Translations under genes and position numbers: made by a program
Notes under the pieces: generated by a model
Told to the model about the DNA's origin: nothing
The model's database searches: none
What the model saw: the letters and a program-made list of their open reading frames with translations, nothing else
From: Saccharomyces paradoxus
Lineage: Eukaryota > Ascomycota > Saccharomycetes > Saccharomycetales > Saccharomycetaceae
Length of the DNA stretch: 64,000 bases
Reading direction: 5' to 3'
Assembly (NCBI RefSeq): GCF_002079055.1
Contig: NC_047498.1
Span: forward strand, 62,001-126,000
In this document: piece by piece, positions 39,093 through 50,106 of the stretch
Numbering within the stretch: position 1 is the stretch's first letter
How the letters are laid out: every line of letters begins with the position of its first letter

Positions 39093-41306
39093 CTATCCTT
39101 GAGTATTATTATAGGTTGCAATACCATCATCCAATATGCCCAGATTAAACCATTCATGGTCCAGAGCGTCTTTTGCGGTAATCCTTTTCGTTGGGTCGAA
39201 TTCAAACATTTTCCTGAGCAGATCGATGAACCAGTACCAAAACAAGAAGGTTTCCTTATCGAGTTCATCAGTGGTTGAGATAGAAGAGGAATGTATTTGT
39301 CTTTTCCATGCCAGTTTCGAATTTATTAAGGACCAGTTTTTCTCAGGCGGTAGATTCCAATTGATGCTAAAACTATCGCCGTAGTCCTGTTTCAAGACCT
39401 TCGATATGTAAATATCTAAGCGATCACATGATTGCAATACCCTTTTCATGGATTTTTCAGTCGTTATGGTATCTCCGCGCTTATTTTTTTCAGGCCATTG
39501 TAAGCTTAGCGTTTTCCTGTCGAAATGTTTTATCACCGTTGAATTTAGATCTGAGGGAGAGTTGCCCAATTTATGTTTGGATTTGTAAAACATCTTATCA
39601 ATAATGTCCGTGGGGAAAGGGGTTCCGTTGATTCGTTGCATCATAGCCATATGTTCCAAATTTTCATGAATGGGGTAAAGGGACTCGCCAATGACCAATT
39701 CTACTAGGACACACGCGATGGACCAAATATCGCAGGGGAATGACCAACCCAAGCCAAGAACAATTTCTGGGGCTCTATAATGACGGGTGGATATTACAGG
39801 GGGATGATATTCGTAATGGAAAATTGCGCTACCAAAATCGATGATTTTAATTTCTGGATTTTTCAAGATTTTGCGTTTCCCCTTACTGGCTTCACGACGC
39901 CTCTTGCTTAGTGACTGTACGGTCTTTAGAGGCAATTTTTGAGCAATATGGGTTTCGTCACAAATGAGGATGTTTTCCGGTTTCAAATCCGTGTGTATTA
40001 TGCCCAAATCGTGCAAGAAGCAAACGGATCTGATCAACTGCCTGGCAATGGCCTGTATATGAGAGCCCGGAAACCTGGCAATACCGTTGGAGCACATGAA
40101 ATCGTAAATGGACCGGCCGTATAGATCTGTCACCAAACAGATGTGGTTCTTGTAATCGAAACACTCTCTTAGTAGGAGGCACTGGAACTGACCTTGAGGG
40201 TCGTTGTTCAGGATGGTCTGTAGAATTCTTAGTTCTGTCTTGGCGGCTTCTCTATATCTATCCACAGCCCTTATTACTTTTACAGCCACATAATTAGGTT
40301 CGTACTTATTATCAATGCATTTGAGTACTTTACCAAACGTACCCTGACCCAGCAAGTCCTTTACAACAAAGCGGCCTCCACTGCCGAAAATGTCGTTTTC
40401 TTGGTAAACGTAGTGACCGTCCTTGTCAGTTTTGAAATTTGATTTATTGGACGATGCACTTTCCGAAGAGCTGTTTGATTTGAATTTCCGTAGTGAAGAG
40501 CCAATTTGCCTCTTAAGATTGGATTGAGGCATGGAAGCCACTTGTGCCGGTGGGTTGTAAAATGGAGAAGTGCTGTGAGCAATTGTGAGATTCACCGCCT
40601 TGTTGCCTTCCAAAGTCTTTGCACAGGACCCCGTCAGATGCAACAGCTCATTTTCAGTTTGCGTTACTCTTGGCACGATAGCGTTGCTTTGATCGGGAAC
40701 ACTAAAATAGTTTGATTGGTAGCTCAGTTTCGATAGCGGCAACTGGGGCAGTGAGATGGTTCTTTGCTTTTTGAATTTTTTTGGTGTCGTGATGTACGTA
40801 CTATTGCTTGTAGCTGTGACACCGCACCCTGCATTATTTGAAGTACCAGTATTATTGTTATTGTTAATACTGCTGCTACTGGGCAAAATCAAAGGCGACG
40901 AAAACTGTATTGGCTGCTCTTTGATAAAAATAATGTCATCGTCAGCGTCCTCATCCACTCGACTGCTATTATGATTATTACTGTTATTGATTGTAGTGTT
41001 AATAATGCGCGGCTCCTCATCCAGCTCTATGGCATTTTCATTGTCCAAGAACAACTGATGTTGGTGCTGCCGAGGACGGAGCGGATTGTCAGCTTGGTTC
41101 AGGTCTAGACTGTTCCTCAGATTGTCTGTTAGGAACGAGTTCTGCCGAGCAAACATCTCGTCCAGCAACTTATTAGTGCGCGTTTCTTCGAAGTTGTCCA
41201 AAAAGGTCTTATTAGAGCTTGCATTTTCAGAAGGGCCCGTAGTAGTGGAATTATTCATATTTGCTCTTGAACGTTTTCTCGTGCCAATTTGAATATTCTG
41301 TGACAT
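39093..41306 (-). CDS. KNS1: KNS1, LAMMER-family dual-specificity protein kinase
   Basis: This 737-aa protein equals the S. cerevisiae length when started at the ATG at 41304-41306; nine further open codons upstream begin only at a TTG. A low-complexity N-terminus (Ser/Asn runs) precedes the kinase domain (about 313-717): GQGTFGKV glycine loop, VAVKVI lysine, HTDLKPEN catalytic loop, DFGSA metal motif, and EHMAMMQRINGTPFP, a divergent form of the LAMMER motif. Kns1 acts below TORC1 with Mck1 to phosphorylate the Pol III subunit Rpc53, lowering tRNA and ribosome synthesis. Confidence 0.96.
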   Translation of the reverse strand: MSQNIQIGTRKRSRANMNNSTTTGPSENASSNKTFLDNFEETRTNKLLDEMFARQNSFLTDNLRNSLDLNQADNPLRPRQHQHQLFLDNENAIELDEEPRIINTTINNSNNHNSSRVDEDADDDIIFIKEQPIQFSSPLILPSSSSINNNNNTGTSNNAGCGVTATSNSTYITTPKKFKKQRTISLPQLPLSKLSYQSNYFSVPDQSNAIVPRVTQTENELLHLTGSCAKTLEGNKAVNLTIAHSTSPFYNPPAQVASMPQSNLKRQIGSSLRKFKSNSSSESASSNKSNFKTDKDGHYVYQENDIFGSGGRFVVKDLLGQGTFGKVLKCIDNKYEPNYVAVKVIRAVDRYREAAKTELRILQTILNNDPQGQFQCLLLRECFDYKNHICLVTDLYGRSIYDFMCSNGIARFPGSHIQAIARQLIRSVCFLHDLGIIHTDLKPENILICDETHIAQKLPLKTVQSLSKRRREASKGKRKILKNPEIKIIDFGSAIFHYEYHPPVISTRHYRAPEIVLGLGWSFPCDIWSIACVLVELVIGESLYPIHENLEHMAMMQRINGTPFPTDIIDKMFYKSKHKLGNSPSDLNSTVIKHFDRKTLSLQWPEKNKRGDTITTEKSMKRVLQSCDRLDIYISKVLKQDYGDSFSINWNLPPEKNWSLINSKLAWKRQIHSSSISTTDELDKETFLFWYWFIDLLRKMFEFDPTKRITAKDALDHEWFNLGILDDGIATYNNTQG

Positions 41307-42069
41307 AACTAGGGTACGCGGAAGAAAAGGCAATAAAGAAGGGCAGTATGTGTATACGTTAGTGTTCGTGTGCTAAATCTTCGACTTAGTAAGTACTGTG
41401 TTTCTTTCACTCTTTTTCTTTCTTCTACTTCCTGTCTTTTTTTTTTTTTTTTGGGTTTGCTTGCTGTCTGGCCTAGTATTTCGTGTGTATAATATCTATT
41501 TAGTTAGCGTAAGCACGAGGAGTCACTGTACTGTTTCCTTTTCCTTGGTGGTGAAGTAACAATACTTTGTAAATCCGGTAGATCTGGGAAGTAAATACTA
41601 AACTTTATTCTAATATAGGAACTTCATAATATAAAATCCAACGCACGATGCTAGAGATAAAAAAAGAGGGTGGGATGTGGAGCCAGAATTCAAATCAGAA
41701 AATCGGAATCAGAGAGTAAACCAGCATTGCAACCAGGTAGTAAGCCGTATCGTTAACTACGCCAAAGCTTTTTCCCTTCGCTGTCTGTTTCCTCGCAACT
41801 TTATGTCCGGCCACTCACTAAGCCAAAGCGAGAGGAGAGAAGAAGCTTTGTGGAAAAACCGCCCAATCACGCTGACCCCTTTGGACCGTTTGTCCGCCCC
41901 CTAAAAAAAAGAAACGGACGGGCCTGGGCCCGCACAGCCTCGGGCAGGGTCACTTCGCGTTGTCTCGGCGGCTATTTCAAAAAGAATTTCTTCTACACCT
42001 TAGGCAAACGTTACCATGCTAATAGCTGCATCCGGCTTTGGCATCTGCTTGGTATTTCAATCTGGGCGG
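41307..42069. other. KNS1 promoter and COX19 3' region
   Basis: 763-bp tandem spacer. It has a long T-run near 41438-41452 in the KNS1 promoter and a TTAGTAA (Yap-type) match near 41385. A GC-rich patch at 41883-41945 includes the inverted repeat CGGGCC-tg-GGCCCG (41919-41932). I see no gene. Confidence 0.5.
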
Positions 42070-42402
42070 CTACTTGTTATCTGAGGTGCCACTACTGGTG
42101 CCACTACTGGTGCCACTACTGGTGCCACTACTAGTTTTACCACTGTTGCTAGGAGCGTCCTCAGGAAGGCCTAAATGAGCCCATTCATCGTAGTCCATCA
42201 ATTGGTGGTCCATCCTGCACCGCAGGTAGTCCTTGGCAAGCAGCCTGCAGTTCATTGCGTTTTCATTTTGCACAAGTTGCATACATTTGAGATATTCTTG
42301 CATGTACTTGGTGCACTCGCCATCGTGGTCTAGCGGGAACGAACCTCTCTCGGGTGGAGTAGGTCTCAATGCACTCAGCGAGCTTCCTGGGTTTCCTGAC
42401 AT
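42070..42402 (-). CDS. COX19: COX19, twin CX9C copper/redox protein for cytochrome oxidase assembly
   Basis: This 110-aa protein has the exact Cox19 core. The twin CX9C motifs are C30-C40 and C52-C62, forming the disulfide-stapled CHCH hairpin imported by Mia40 into the intermembrane space. Cox19 helps Cox11 deliver copper to Cox1. Residues 1-84 agree with S. cerevisiae as recalled, which totals 98 aa. The tail here is longer because four SSGT units (residues 91-106) come from a 12-bp tandem repeat before the shared terminal residues DNK. The tail lies outside the CHCH fold, so function is probably kept. Confidence 0.96.
   Translation of the reverse strand: MSGNPGSSLSALRPTPPERGSFPLDHDGECTKYMQEYLKCMQLVQNENAMNCRLLAKDYLRCRMDHQLMDYDEWAHLGLPEDAPSNSGKTSSGTSSGTSSGTSSGTSDNK
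42085..42132. repeat. 12-bp minisatellite (4 perfect copies) inside COX19
   Basis: GGTGCCACTACT repeated four times without error on the plus strand encodes (SSGT)4 near the Cox19 C-terminus on the minus strand. Perfect identity points to recent expansion. Confidence 0.95.
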
Positions 42403-43475
42403 TGGTTTCCTGTGTTATGTTTTGTAAATGATTGTTTTGTTTAGTGCGTTTGCTTGTTTTTTTTGAAGTATAATAGAAAGAAAGAACGGAAGAAAATTTT
42501 TTTTTCCCTCTTGTTCGCTTCATTTGGTTTTTCGTTTCTCAACTCCGTGGATTTAAGCGCTTTCTTTCCCTGGTTGGACCGCCGAAGGGAAGATGCAGAG
42601 ACGCTGAGATAAAAAACTTTTTGGACTATTGCTTTGGAAAGTTAAATGAACCTTTCAAGGGTCGGGTAATGGATATAATTCACAGTAAAGGAGAGAGAAA
42701 CTTTATGGGTATCGGAAGGTGTAGACAAATAAGCTACATTTGTGCTACTTGATCGGGAGTACTGAAGTACGCGGCACGGGTAACTTATGCTGTGCACTAA
42801 GAGAGGAGAAGGCATCAAAAATGTAAAGGCGGTGTAGTCGGCGAAAATACCACGACTATTACTACTCAAGTGATGCGTTAACTTGATTTTGTCTTGACAC
42901 GTGAACGTATACAAATAAGTCCTTTGTTTGGAATGTTCGAACGATGGGCGGCAAAGAAAAAAGAAAAAAAGTCAAAACAATGTTCCTGTAGCCGCTTATG
43001 AGGAGGAAGATCCTTCATTGAATAGTCTTAAACATATACATATATATATAGGACACAACAGTTATATTCAGTATTATCTCCCCACGCATATGATGTGCCT
43101 GACAACCGTGGCATATTCGTCGGACGAATATGCAACTTCTACCACCTTCGCGCGAAGTTCGGAATTATCCGAAACTAGCGTCCTCCGTCCTGCTGTCCCA
43201 ACCTCCAAAATGGTTCAGGTCTGGAGATTTATTCCTACTAGTGCCTATTCTCGCTTCGCCAGTTTCTTTAAGTTTTAATGTTGAAGTGCTTTTTTCAACA
43301 TGATCGCCCAGTAAGGGAGCAATTGAGCGAGGAAGAAAGCGTCAAACACGTCAGACGTTGAGATTCGTATGTTTAAGCTAAATGTATTTAAGTTAAAATA
43401 AAAACGAGTGACAGAAAAGGTGAGAAACCTGAAAATATTTACGTTCACTCGCTACATAGAAGCATGGAGACTACT
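42403..43475. other. COX19 promoter and DPS1 3' region with palindrome cluster
   Basis: 1.07-kb spacer, unusually long for a tandem minus-strand pair. The left ~450 bp should hold the COX19 promoter. At 43111-43173 lie three adjacent perfect palindromes (separate entry), followed by a hairpin at 43278-43301 (arms ATGTTGAA/TTCAACAT). An ATG-initiated plus-strand frame of 62 codons spans 43090-43278 but has no recognised homology. Confidence 0.6.
43111..43173. repeat. Three tandem palindromes, the last matching the Ppr1 consensus
   Basis: (1) 43111-43133: 11-bp arms GCATATTCGTC/GACGAATATGC around one base. (2) 43146-43157: CTTCGCGCGAAG, perfect. (3) 43158-43173: TTCGGA-atta-TCCGAA, which also reads TTCGG-N6-CCGAA, the published Ppr1 (pyrimidine pathway) site architecture. 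No pyrimidine gene is adjacent. They may be protein sites, RNA hairpins or extruding DNA. Confidence 0.85.
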
Positions 43476-45149
43476 TCATGGTCTCAATCTCTTTGGATCT
43501 CTTGGGAACAATGAAGCTCTTCTGATATTTTTCAAGTCCAAGTAGAACATAACAACTCTTTCCAAACCGATACCACCACCAGCGTGTGGAGGACATCCGT
43601 AGCTGAACCCGTCACAGTAGTCCTTTAGACCTGGGTCCTCAGGAGATAAACCGTGAACTTTCATCCTTTCCTGTAATAGGGCATGGTCGTGGATACGTTG
43701 TGCACCGGACAGGATCTCTTCACCTCTCATGAAGAAATCATACGAGTTAGAATATTTGGGGTTAGCTGGGTCAGGCATTGTGTAAAAGGGACGGATCTCC
43801 AAGGGGAACTTGTCCAAGATGTAAAAGTCGGTATCGTATTTGTCGCGAACCAGTTTACCTAAGAACTTTTCATTTTCGGTACTTAAGTCTTCAAAATCAC
43901 CGATTTCCTTACCGGCAGCTCTTAGCATTTCAATACCTTCTTTGTATGTTAGACGAACCATCTTACCATCCTTGGGCAATTTGAATTCTTCCACAGGATA
44001 TTGCTTACGTACCAACTCAATTTCGTGAGCAAATCTCTTGGGCAATTCACTGAAAATAAACACAAACAACTCACTCAATGTGTCCAAAACTTCGTGGTAA
44101 TGTTCTTCGAATGCCATTTCCATGTCCAAACCGGTGAACTCGGTCATGTGACGGTGGGTGTTAGAGTTTTCGGCTCTGAACACAGGTCCAATTTCGAAAA
44201 CTCTTTCAAAGTCGGCTACGATCAACTGTTGCTTGTTAAATTGTGGAGATTGAGCTAGGTAGGCCTTCCCTTTGAAGTATGTCACCTCGAACACACTGGA
44301 ACCACCTTCACTTGGTGCACCCAATAGTTTTGGTGTGTGTACTTCGGTGAATTTCTTTGTGGCTAAATATTCTCTAAAAAGCTCACAAACACCAGCTTGA
44401 ATTCTGAAAATAGCTTGGTTGGTGACGGTCCTCAGGTCAATGACACGGTAGTCTAATCTCGTGTCCAAGTTGACCACGGGCAAACCAGCAGCTTCAGCTT
44501 CAGCTTCGGAACGAGAGGCATCTTCTAAAAGGATTGGAAGTGCTTCTGGAGTCTCGGAAATGGTGTAAATTTTGGTGATGTGAATTTCCAGATTTTGCAC
44601 AGTAGCAGACTTGATTGGCTCATCTACCTTCTTGACAATACCTCTGACAAGGACGATGGACTCCAAATTTAAAGAACCAGCCCATTTGACCATGTTTTTG
44701 CTGATAGTACCTTCCTTGTTAGCCTTTACCAGACCTTGGATCAAAGAAGCTTGTTGCCTCAAAGTTAAAAAGGCCAATGTTGCACCTTGCTGTCTAGTGT
44801 TGTGGATTCTAGCCCTGAACAAGACTTCTTTGTCGCTGTCCTTAGCCTCATCCAAGTCAACAAACTTGGCACGCTTTTCACCGGTTCTGTCGGAATCGCG
44901 AGACTGAATCAATGGCAACTTACCATAATTGTCCTTCGCGGTGTCTTCGGCAGCAGCTTTCTTTTCACGGGCTTCCCTTTCAGCTTCCAACTGAAGGGCT
45001 CTTTCCTCCTTCTTTCTCTGTTTCTCTTGCTCTTTCTGCAATTTCTTCAAAGCCTTTTTGGACAATGGCTTACCATCTTCCCCAAGAATAACTTGGGCAG
45101 GTTCTGCAGATTCTTCAACAGCTTTGACAATATTTTCGTCTTGAGACAT
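43476..45149 (-). CDS. DPS1: DPS1, cytosolic aspartyl-tRNA synthetase
   Basis: This 557-aa protein has the length of yeast DPS1, a class IIb synthetase that charges tRNA-Asp. The N-terminal extension (about 1-75) is lysine/glutamate-rich and helical ([19 protein letters not shown]), the known RNA-binding appendage of the eukaryotic enzyme. An OB-fold anticodon-binding domain lies at about 105-220, then the catalytic core with motif 2 ([12 protein letters not shown]) and motif 3 ([13 protein letters not shown]) and the C-terminal RDPKRLRP. Codon use is that of a highly expressed gene. It is divergent from SDC25. Confidence 0.98.
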   Translation of the reverse strand: MSQDENIVKAVEESAEPAQVILGEDGKPLSKKALKKLQKEQEKQRKKEERALQLEAEREAREKKAAAEDTAKDNYGKLPLIQSRDSDRTGEKRAKFVDLDEAKDSDKEVLFRARIHNTRQQGATLAFLTLRQQASLIQGLVKANKEGTISKNMVKWAGSLNLESIVLVRGIVKKVDEPIKSATVQNLEIHITKIYTISETPEALPILLEDASRSEAEAEAAGLPVVNLDTRLDYRVIDLRTVTNQAIFRIQAGVCELFREYLATKKFTEVHTPKLLGAPSEGGSSVFEVTYFKGKAYLAQSPQFNKQQLIVADFERVFEIGPVFRAENSNTHRHMTEFTGLDMEMAFEEHYHEVLDTLSELFVFIFSELPKRFAHEIELVRKQYPVEEFKLPKDGKMVRLTYKEGIEMLRAAGKEIGDFEDLSTENEKFLGKLVRDKYDTDFYILDKFPLEIRPFYTMPDPANPKYSNSYDFFMRGEEILSGAQRIHDHALLQERMKVHGLSPEDPGLKDYCDGFSYGCPPHAGGGIGLERVVMFYLDLKNIRRASLFPRDPKRLRP

Positions 45150-45793
45150 CGTGTAAAGAGCTTCTTTTTTCTTTTACAATTAAGCTTAAAAGACCGTTCC
45201 AGCCAATGACTGAAAACTTAAACAATTTGGTTGTCTTACTTCATCCTTATATGACATTAAATAATTTTTCATTTCTTCTTTTTTCACGAAAATGCGTCAT
45301 AAGGTACTCGTCACTGATGATTTCATAGCCCATAAAGCAACAGCACAATATAAAGAGTTCCCATGGATGAATGCGGCCGTCTTATTTATTTTCTATAAAC
45401 TCAATGGTACAAAATGCGACTGTGATGCCATATATGACTTCATGATACCATGGTTGTATCTTTATTTTGGTCTAGCTCCCTGAGAAATCGCTCATGCACA
45501 AACACTGTAACTGAATCTAAAGGAAACGTATGTCCTGCTTGGAGGATTAGAAACAAACCATTCTCGCTGTATCTGCAATGAATATTCACACCAAAAAGTA
45601 GATCTTCAAGTTGTATCTTTAGCGTCGACTTGCCAAATCTACGTGCGGCTGTACCGCATCATTGAAAATAGCATGTGCAGGCTCGCAAAATTTAAGGGTT
45701 CCCTCTTAAAACAGTACTCACTATAGCTTTTTTTACTTATAATAATGAAAACGAGAAACTATATTTAAGGGCCATTTATAAGCCGTCGTCAGA
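45150..45793. other. Divergent promoter DPS1 / SDC25
   Basis: 644 bp. An ATG-initiated frame of 63 codons (45292-45483, plus strand) with a hydrophobic C-terminal half is present but unsupported. I recognise no specific factor site. Confidence 0.45.
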
Positions 45794-48700
45794 ATGAATA
45801 ACGCTATGCCATATGCCGGCATGACGACTACCATCAAAGATAAGGAAGGCCACGGGGTTCCATGCTTACAACCCATCGATGTGGTGGAATGTATGCATCA
45901 ATATTTCACAAAATCACGGGATAAACTGTCCTTAAGGATAGGCGATTTGATTTACGTACTAAATAAAGGTTCTAATGGCTGGTGGGATGGTGTCCTTATA
46001 AGTCACAGCGCTAATAATAGTAATTCGTTGACGCTAGACAGAGGTTGGTTCCCCCCTTCCTTTACACGCTCTATTTTACACGAATCACGCTGGACACCCA
46101 CCATCGGTGATGACTTGGAAATATTCCAGGCGGGTTTTAATCTTAAACTGGAATTATCAAGCAACCCAGTAATCTTATCATTAGAAGACCTTTTAGACTG
46201 TTGTCGCGACATTGAATTTAAGGAACAACTGGTTTGGTCACCTACTCCCGCACATGGAAAGAAAAACTGCTGTGAGCTTTTGTACTATAACCAGGATTTA
46301 GATGTTTATTGCCGCACCTTGCCATATTTACCACAAGATCAACTGGAAACAATAAATGATTCTTCATCTTTTTCCCCAATATCCAACATAATTCGTAAAA
46401 AGATGCCCATAACGTCAAGCCCAGATCTGTTTTATCTCAATGATTGTGATGTCGTCTATTGGTATGACCTCACTCGCTTAGTTTGTCATTATGTTAATTT
46501 AACAGAGCGCGAGCTGTTGAGAAATGACAGGGAAAGTTTTCTAACTTCTTTGGATTTATTATCAGTTCAAATAACTTATGTTTATACGCTCTTTAGGAAT
46601 CTTGGTTTAGTTGAAGACAGCTTCAAAAAAACCCTCAAAAAGCTAATTTACACATTGTCTAAGTTCTCAATAAATTCAAATATTTGGTTTCATTCCGCTT
46701 CCTATGAAGAAAGAGGAATCACGGTCTCACAGGAGGATTCAAGAGAAAAGTCCCCGCTTCTACAATCAATTTTAGGAACTTTTCAAAAATTTCATTTTCT
46801 ATTACGTTTATTGCATTTCCTCTCACATCCTAACGAATTTACCATATTACCTCAATTGACTCCTCGATTTTTCAAGGATTCTTTCAATACAATCTCCTGG
46901 AATAACCCATTTTTGCGAAAGCACTTCAACCACCGCATGTCCCATGACCTACCGAGGGGAATGATCAAGGCCGTTGCAGGTGCTTCAGGATTTGTGGCAG
47001 AAAATATTGATGAGATTCCAGTTCCCAAACGGGGCACTTCGTGCTCTCAAGAATCGTCTCACCATACACCATCCGCCCCTTTTCAAAGAAGGAGAAGAGG
47101 AAACACCCTCTCCAATATGTCAAGAAGTTCTAGTGAGTCCGATACGATATGGTCTAGAAGGAAAAAACCGTACCTGCTAAATGAAGAGACTCTAAACCTC
47201 TTAAAGGCCAGGAAAAAGCAGCTTGATGTGAAATTGAAACAAATGATTCAAAGTGCTAACGAATATCTGAGTAACACTGCCAATTTTTCAAAAATGTTGA
47301 ATTTCGAAATGAACTTCAAGACCTATGAAGAAGTCAGTGAAACAATTCCTATCATTGATGTTCTAGAAAATCTAGACTTGACCATTTTTCTAAACCTGAG
47401 AGAGTTGGGTGATGAGGATAGAGTTTTTGACGAAGATGTTGCCATTGATGATGAAGATAAAGAGTTTTTAAATCATTCTTTATCATCATTATCGTACATT
47501 TTGTCTGACTACTTCAATATGAAGCAATATTTTCACGATGTCGTCGTGAAATTTATAATTGTCGCTCAGCATTTGACCTTAGAAGATCCTTTCGTTTTCT
47601 CTCCGATGCAAAATGACTTACCTACCGGTTATTATGAACCAGTAAAACCTTCATCCTTGAACTTAGATAGTGCCAAGAATAATAAGAAGAACGGGAATCA
47701 AAATGTTGAAAACCAAGTGGAGGAAGATGAATATGAGGTAGACGTGGATAGTATTCTTCTTTTCCATAATCTGGTCAACCAAGATTCTGATTCTAATGAC
47801 TTAAAATTTTTCAATCTCTCCCACGTTTTCAAAAAATCCTGTGATGACTATTTTGATGTGCTTAAGCTATCTGTCGAGCTCGTGAATCAATTAGTTCTGG
47901 AAAGGGAGAATTTGTTGAATTATGCTGCTAGAATGATGAAAAATAATATTACGGAATTACTATTGCAGGGAGAAGAAGGTTATGGATCTTATGGCGGGAG
48001 TGACGCTATCGATAAAAATGAGTCAGATACTTTTTATACAGATTCTGCTAATAAAGTTAATGATGAATGGCGTGACAGTCAAGTCATGTTACCGAGGTAC
48101 TTGCAGCGCGAGTATGATAGTGAACTGATTTGGGGCTCCAACAATAGGATTAAAGGCGGTTCTAAACATGCATTGATCTCTTACTTGACAGATAATGAAA
48201 AGAAAGATCCATGTTTCAATATTACTTTTTTAATCACTTTTAGAAGCATCTTTACTACAGCAGAGTTTTTGAGCTATTTGATCTCTCAATATTATTTGGA
48301 TCCACCAGAGGATTTATGTTTTGAAGAATATAATGAATGGGTGACGAAAAAGCTAATACCGGTAAAACGTAGAGTTGTTGAAATTATGACAACCTTTTTC
48401 AAACAATACTGGTTCCCAAGCTATTACGAGCCCGACCTTGCAACCCTAAATCTGGATTATTTTGCGCAAGCAGCAGCGAAGGAGAATATAGCAGGATCCG
48501 TGGAATTATTAAATGAGATCTGTCAGAAGTTTAAACATGACAATATGCAAGAAGCGGCTGCACCACTCAAGACGTTAGCTCCACAAGTCAACCAGAAAAA
48601 TCATTCGGCCTCTTTGTACTCCACCACAGAATCCATTCTTGCCGTTGATCCAGTTTTATTTGCTACCCAATTAACCATATTAGAGCATGAAATCTATTGT

Positions 48701-49552
48701 GAAATAACTATTTTTGATTGTTTACAAAAAATTTGGAAGAACAAATACACAAAAGCCTATAGTGCATCACCAGGTTTGACCGAGTTTATCAGTTTTGCTA
48801 ATAAGCTGACAAATTTCATATCCTACTCCATTGTAAAAGAGGCAGATGAAAGTAAACGTGCTAAGCTGCTATCCCATTTCATTTTTGTTGCAGAATATTG
48901 TAGGAAATTCAATAACTTTTCTTCCATGACTGCAATTATTTCAGCATTATATTCCTCACCCATTTATCGTTTAGAGAAAACTTGGAAGGCAGTTATTCCT
49001 CAAACTAGAGATCTATTGCAGTCTTTGAACATGCTGATGGATCCTAAGAAAAATTTCATAAATTACAGGAAAGAGCTGAAATCTTTACACAGTGCACCAT
49101 GTGTACCGTTTTTCGGCGTTTATTTATCTGACTTAACCTTCACGGATTCTGGAAATCCAGATTATCTTGTTTTGGAACATGGTTTGAAGGATGTTCGTGA
49201 TGAAAAAAAATATATAAACTTTAACAAAAGGACCAGACTTGTTGATATCTTACAAGAGATCATATATTTCAAGAAGAAACATTACGATTTTGTTAAAGAT
49301 CGGACAATAATTGAACATATATCCAATTCGTTGGAAAACATCCCCCATATTGAAAAACAATACCAGTTGTCATTGATCATTGAGCCGAAACCTAAAAAGA
49401 AAGTCGTTCCAAATTCGAATTCGACTAATAAATTACAAGAAAAAACCAGGGGAAATCAAACGGATGAAGGAAAAACACCCGCTAAGAAAGAAAGATTTCC
49501 AAAATTTCCATTAGTCAAGACAAAGAAAAAGACTCCGAAAGTTTCTAAATAA
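45794..49552 (+). CDS. SDC25: SDC25, Ras guanine-nucleotide exchange factor (intact)
   Basis: One uninterrupted frame of 1252 codons, the full Sdc25 length. An SH3 domain lies at about residues 28-95 ([10 protein letters not shown]...GWWDGVLI), a REM/RasGEF-N region at about 785-920, and the Cdc25 catalytic domain at about 948-1190 ([41 protein letters not shown]). A lysine-rich tail follows. Sdc25 is the paralogue of Cdc25 and activates Ras2 when expressed on poor carbon sources. In S288C, as I recall, the locus is split by a stop into YLL017W and YLL016W; here it is whole. It is followed by a long ATT repeat and BPT1 in tandem. Confidence 0.96.
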   Translation: MNNAMPYAGMTTTIKDKEGHGVPCLQPIDVVECMHQYFTKSRDKLSLRIGDLIYVLNKGSNGWWDGVLISHSANNSNSLTLDRGWFPPSFTRSILHESRWTPTIGDDLEIFQAGFNLKLELSSNPVILSLEDLLDCCRDIEFKEQLVWSPTPAHGKKNCCELLYYNQDLDVYCRTLPYLPQDQLETINDSSSFSPISNIIRKKMPITSSPDLFYLNDCDVVYWYDLTRLVCHYVNLTERELLRNDRESFLTSLDLLSVQITYVYTLFRNLGLVEDSFKKTLKKLIYTLSKFSINSNIWFHSASYEERGITVSQEDSREKSPLLQSILGTFQKFHFLLRLLHFLSHPNEFTILPQLTPRFFKDSFNTISWNNPFLRKHFNHRMSHDLPRGMIKAVAGASGFVAENIDEIPVPKRGTSCSQESSHHTPSAPFQRRRRGNTLSNMSRSSSESDTIWSRRKKPYLLNEETLNLLKARKKQLDVKLKQMIQSANEYLSNTANFSKMLNFEMNFKTYEEVSETIPIIDVLENLDLTIFLNLRELGDEDRVFDEDVAIDDEDKEFLNHSLSSLSYILSDYFNMKQYFHDVVVKFIIVAQHLTLEDPFVFSPMQNDLPTGYYEPVKPSSLNLDSAKNNKKNGNQNVENQVEEDEYEVDVDSILLFHNLVNQDSDSNDLKFFNLSHVFKKSCDDYFDVLKLSVELVNQLVLERENLLNYAARMMKNNITELLLQGEEGYGSYGGSDAIDKNESDTFYTDSANKVNDEWRDSQVMLPRYLQREYDSELIWGSNNRIKGGSKHALISYLTDNEKKDPCFNITFLITFRSIFTTAEFLSYLISQYYLDPPEDLCFEEYNEWVTKKLIPVKRRVVEIMTTFFKQYWFPSYYEPDLATLNLDYFAQAAAKENIAGSVELLNEICQKFKHDNMQEAAAPLKTLAPQVNQKNHSASLYSTTESILAVDPVLFATQLTILEHEIYCEITIFDCLQKIWKNKYTKAYSASPGLTEFISFANKLTNFISYSIVKEADESKRAKLLSHFIFVAEYCRKFNNFSSMTAIISALYSSPIYRLEKTWKAVIPQTRDLLQSLNMLMDPKKNFINYRKELKSLHSAPCVPFFGVYLSDLTFTDSGNPDYLVLEHGLKDVRDEKKYINFNKRTRLVDILQEIIYFKKKHYDFVKDRTIIEHISNSLENIPHIEKQYQLSLIIEPKPKKKVVPNSNSTNKLQEKTRGNQTDEGKTPAKKERFPKFPLVKTKKKTPKVSK

Positions 49553-50106
<554 letters not shown>

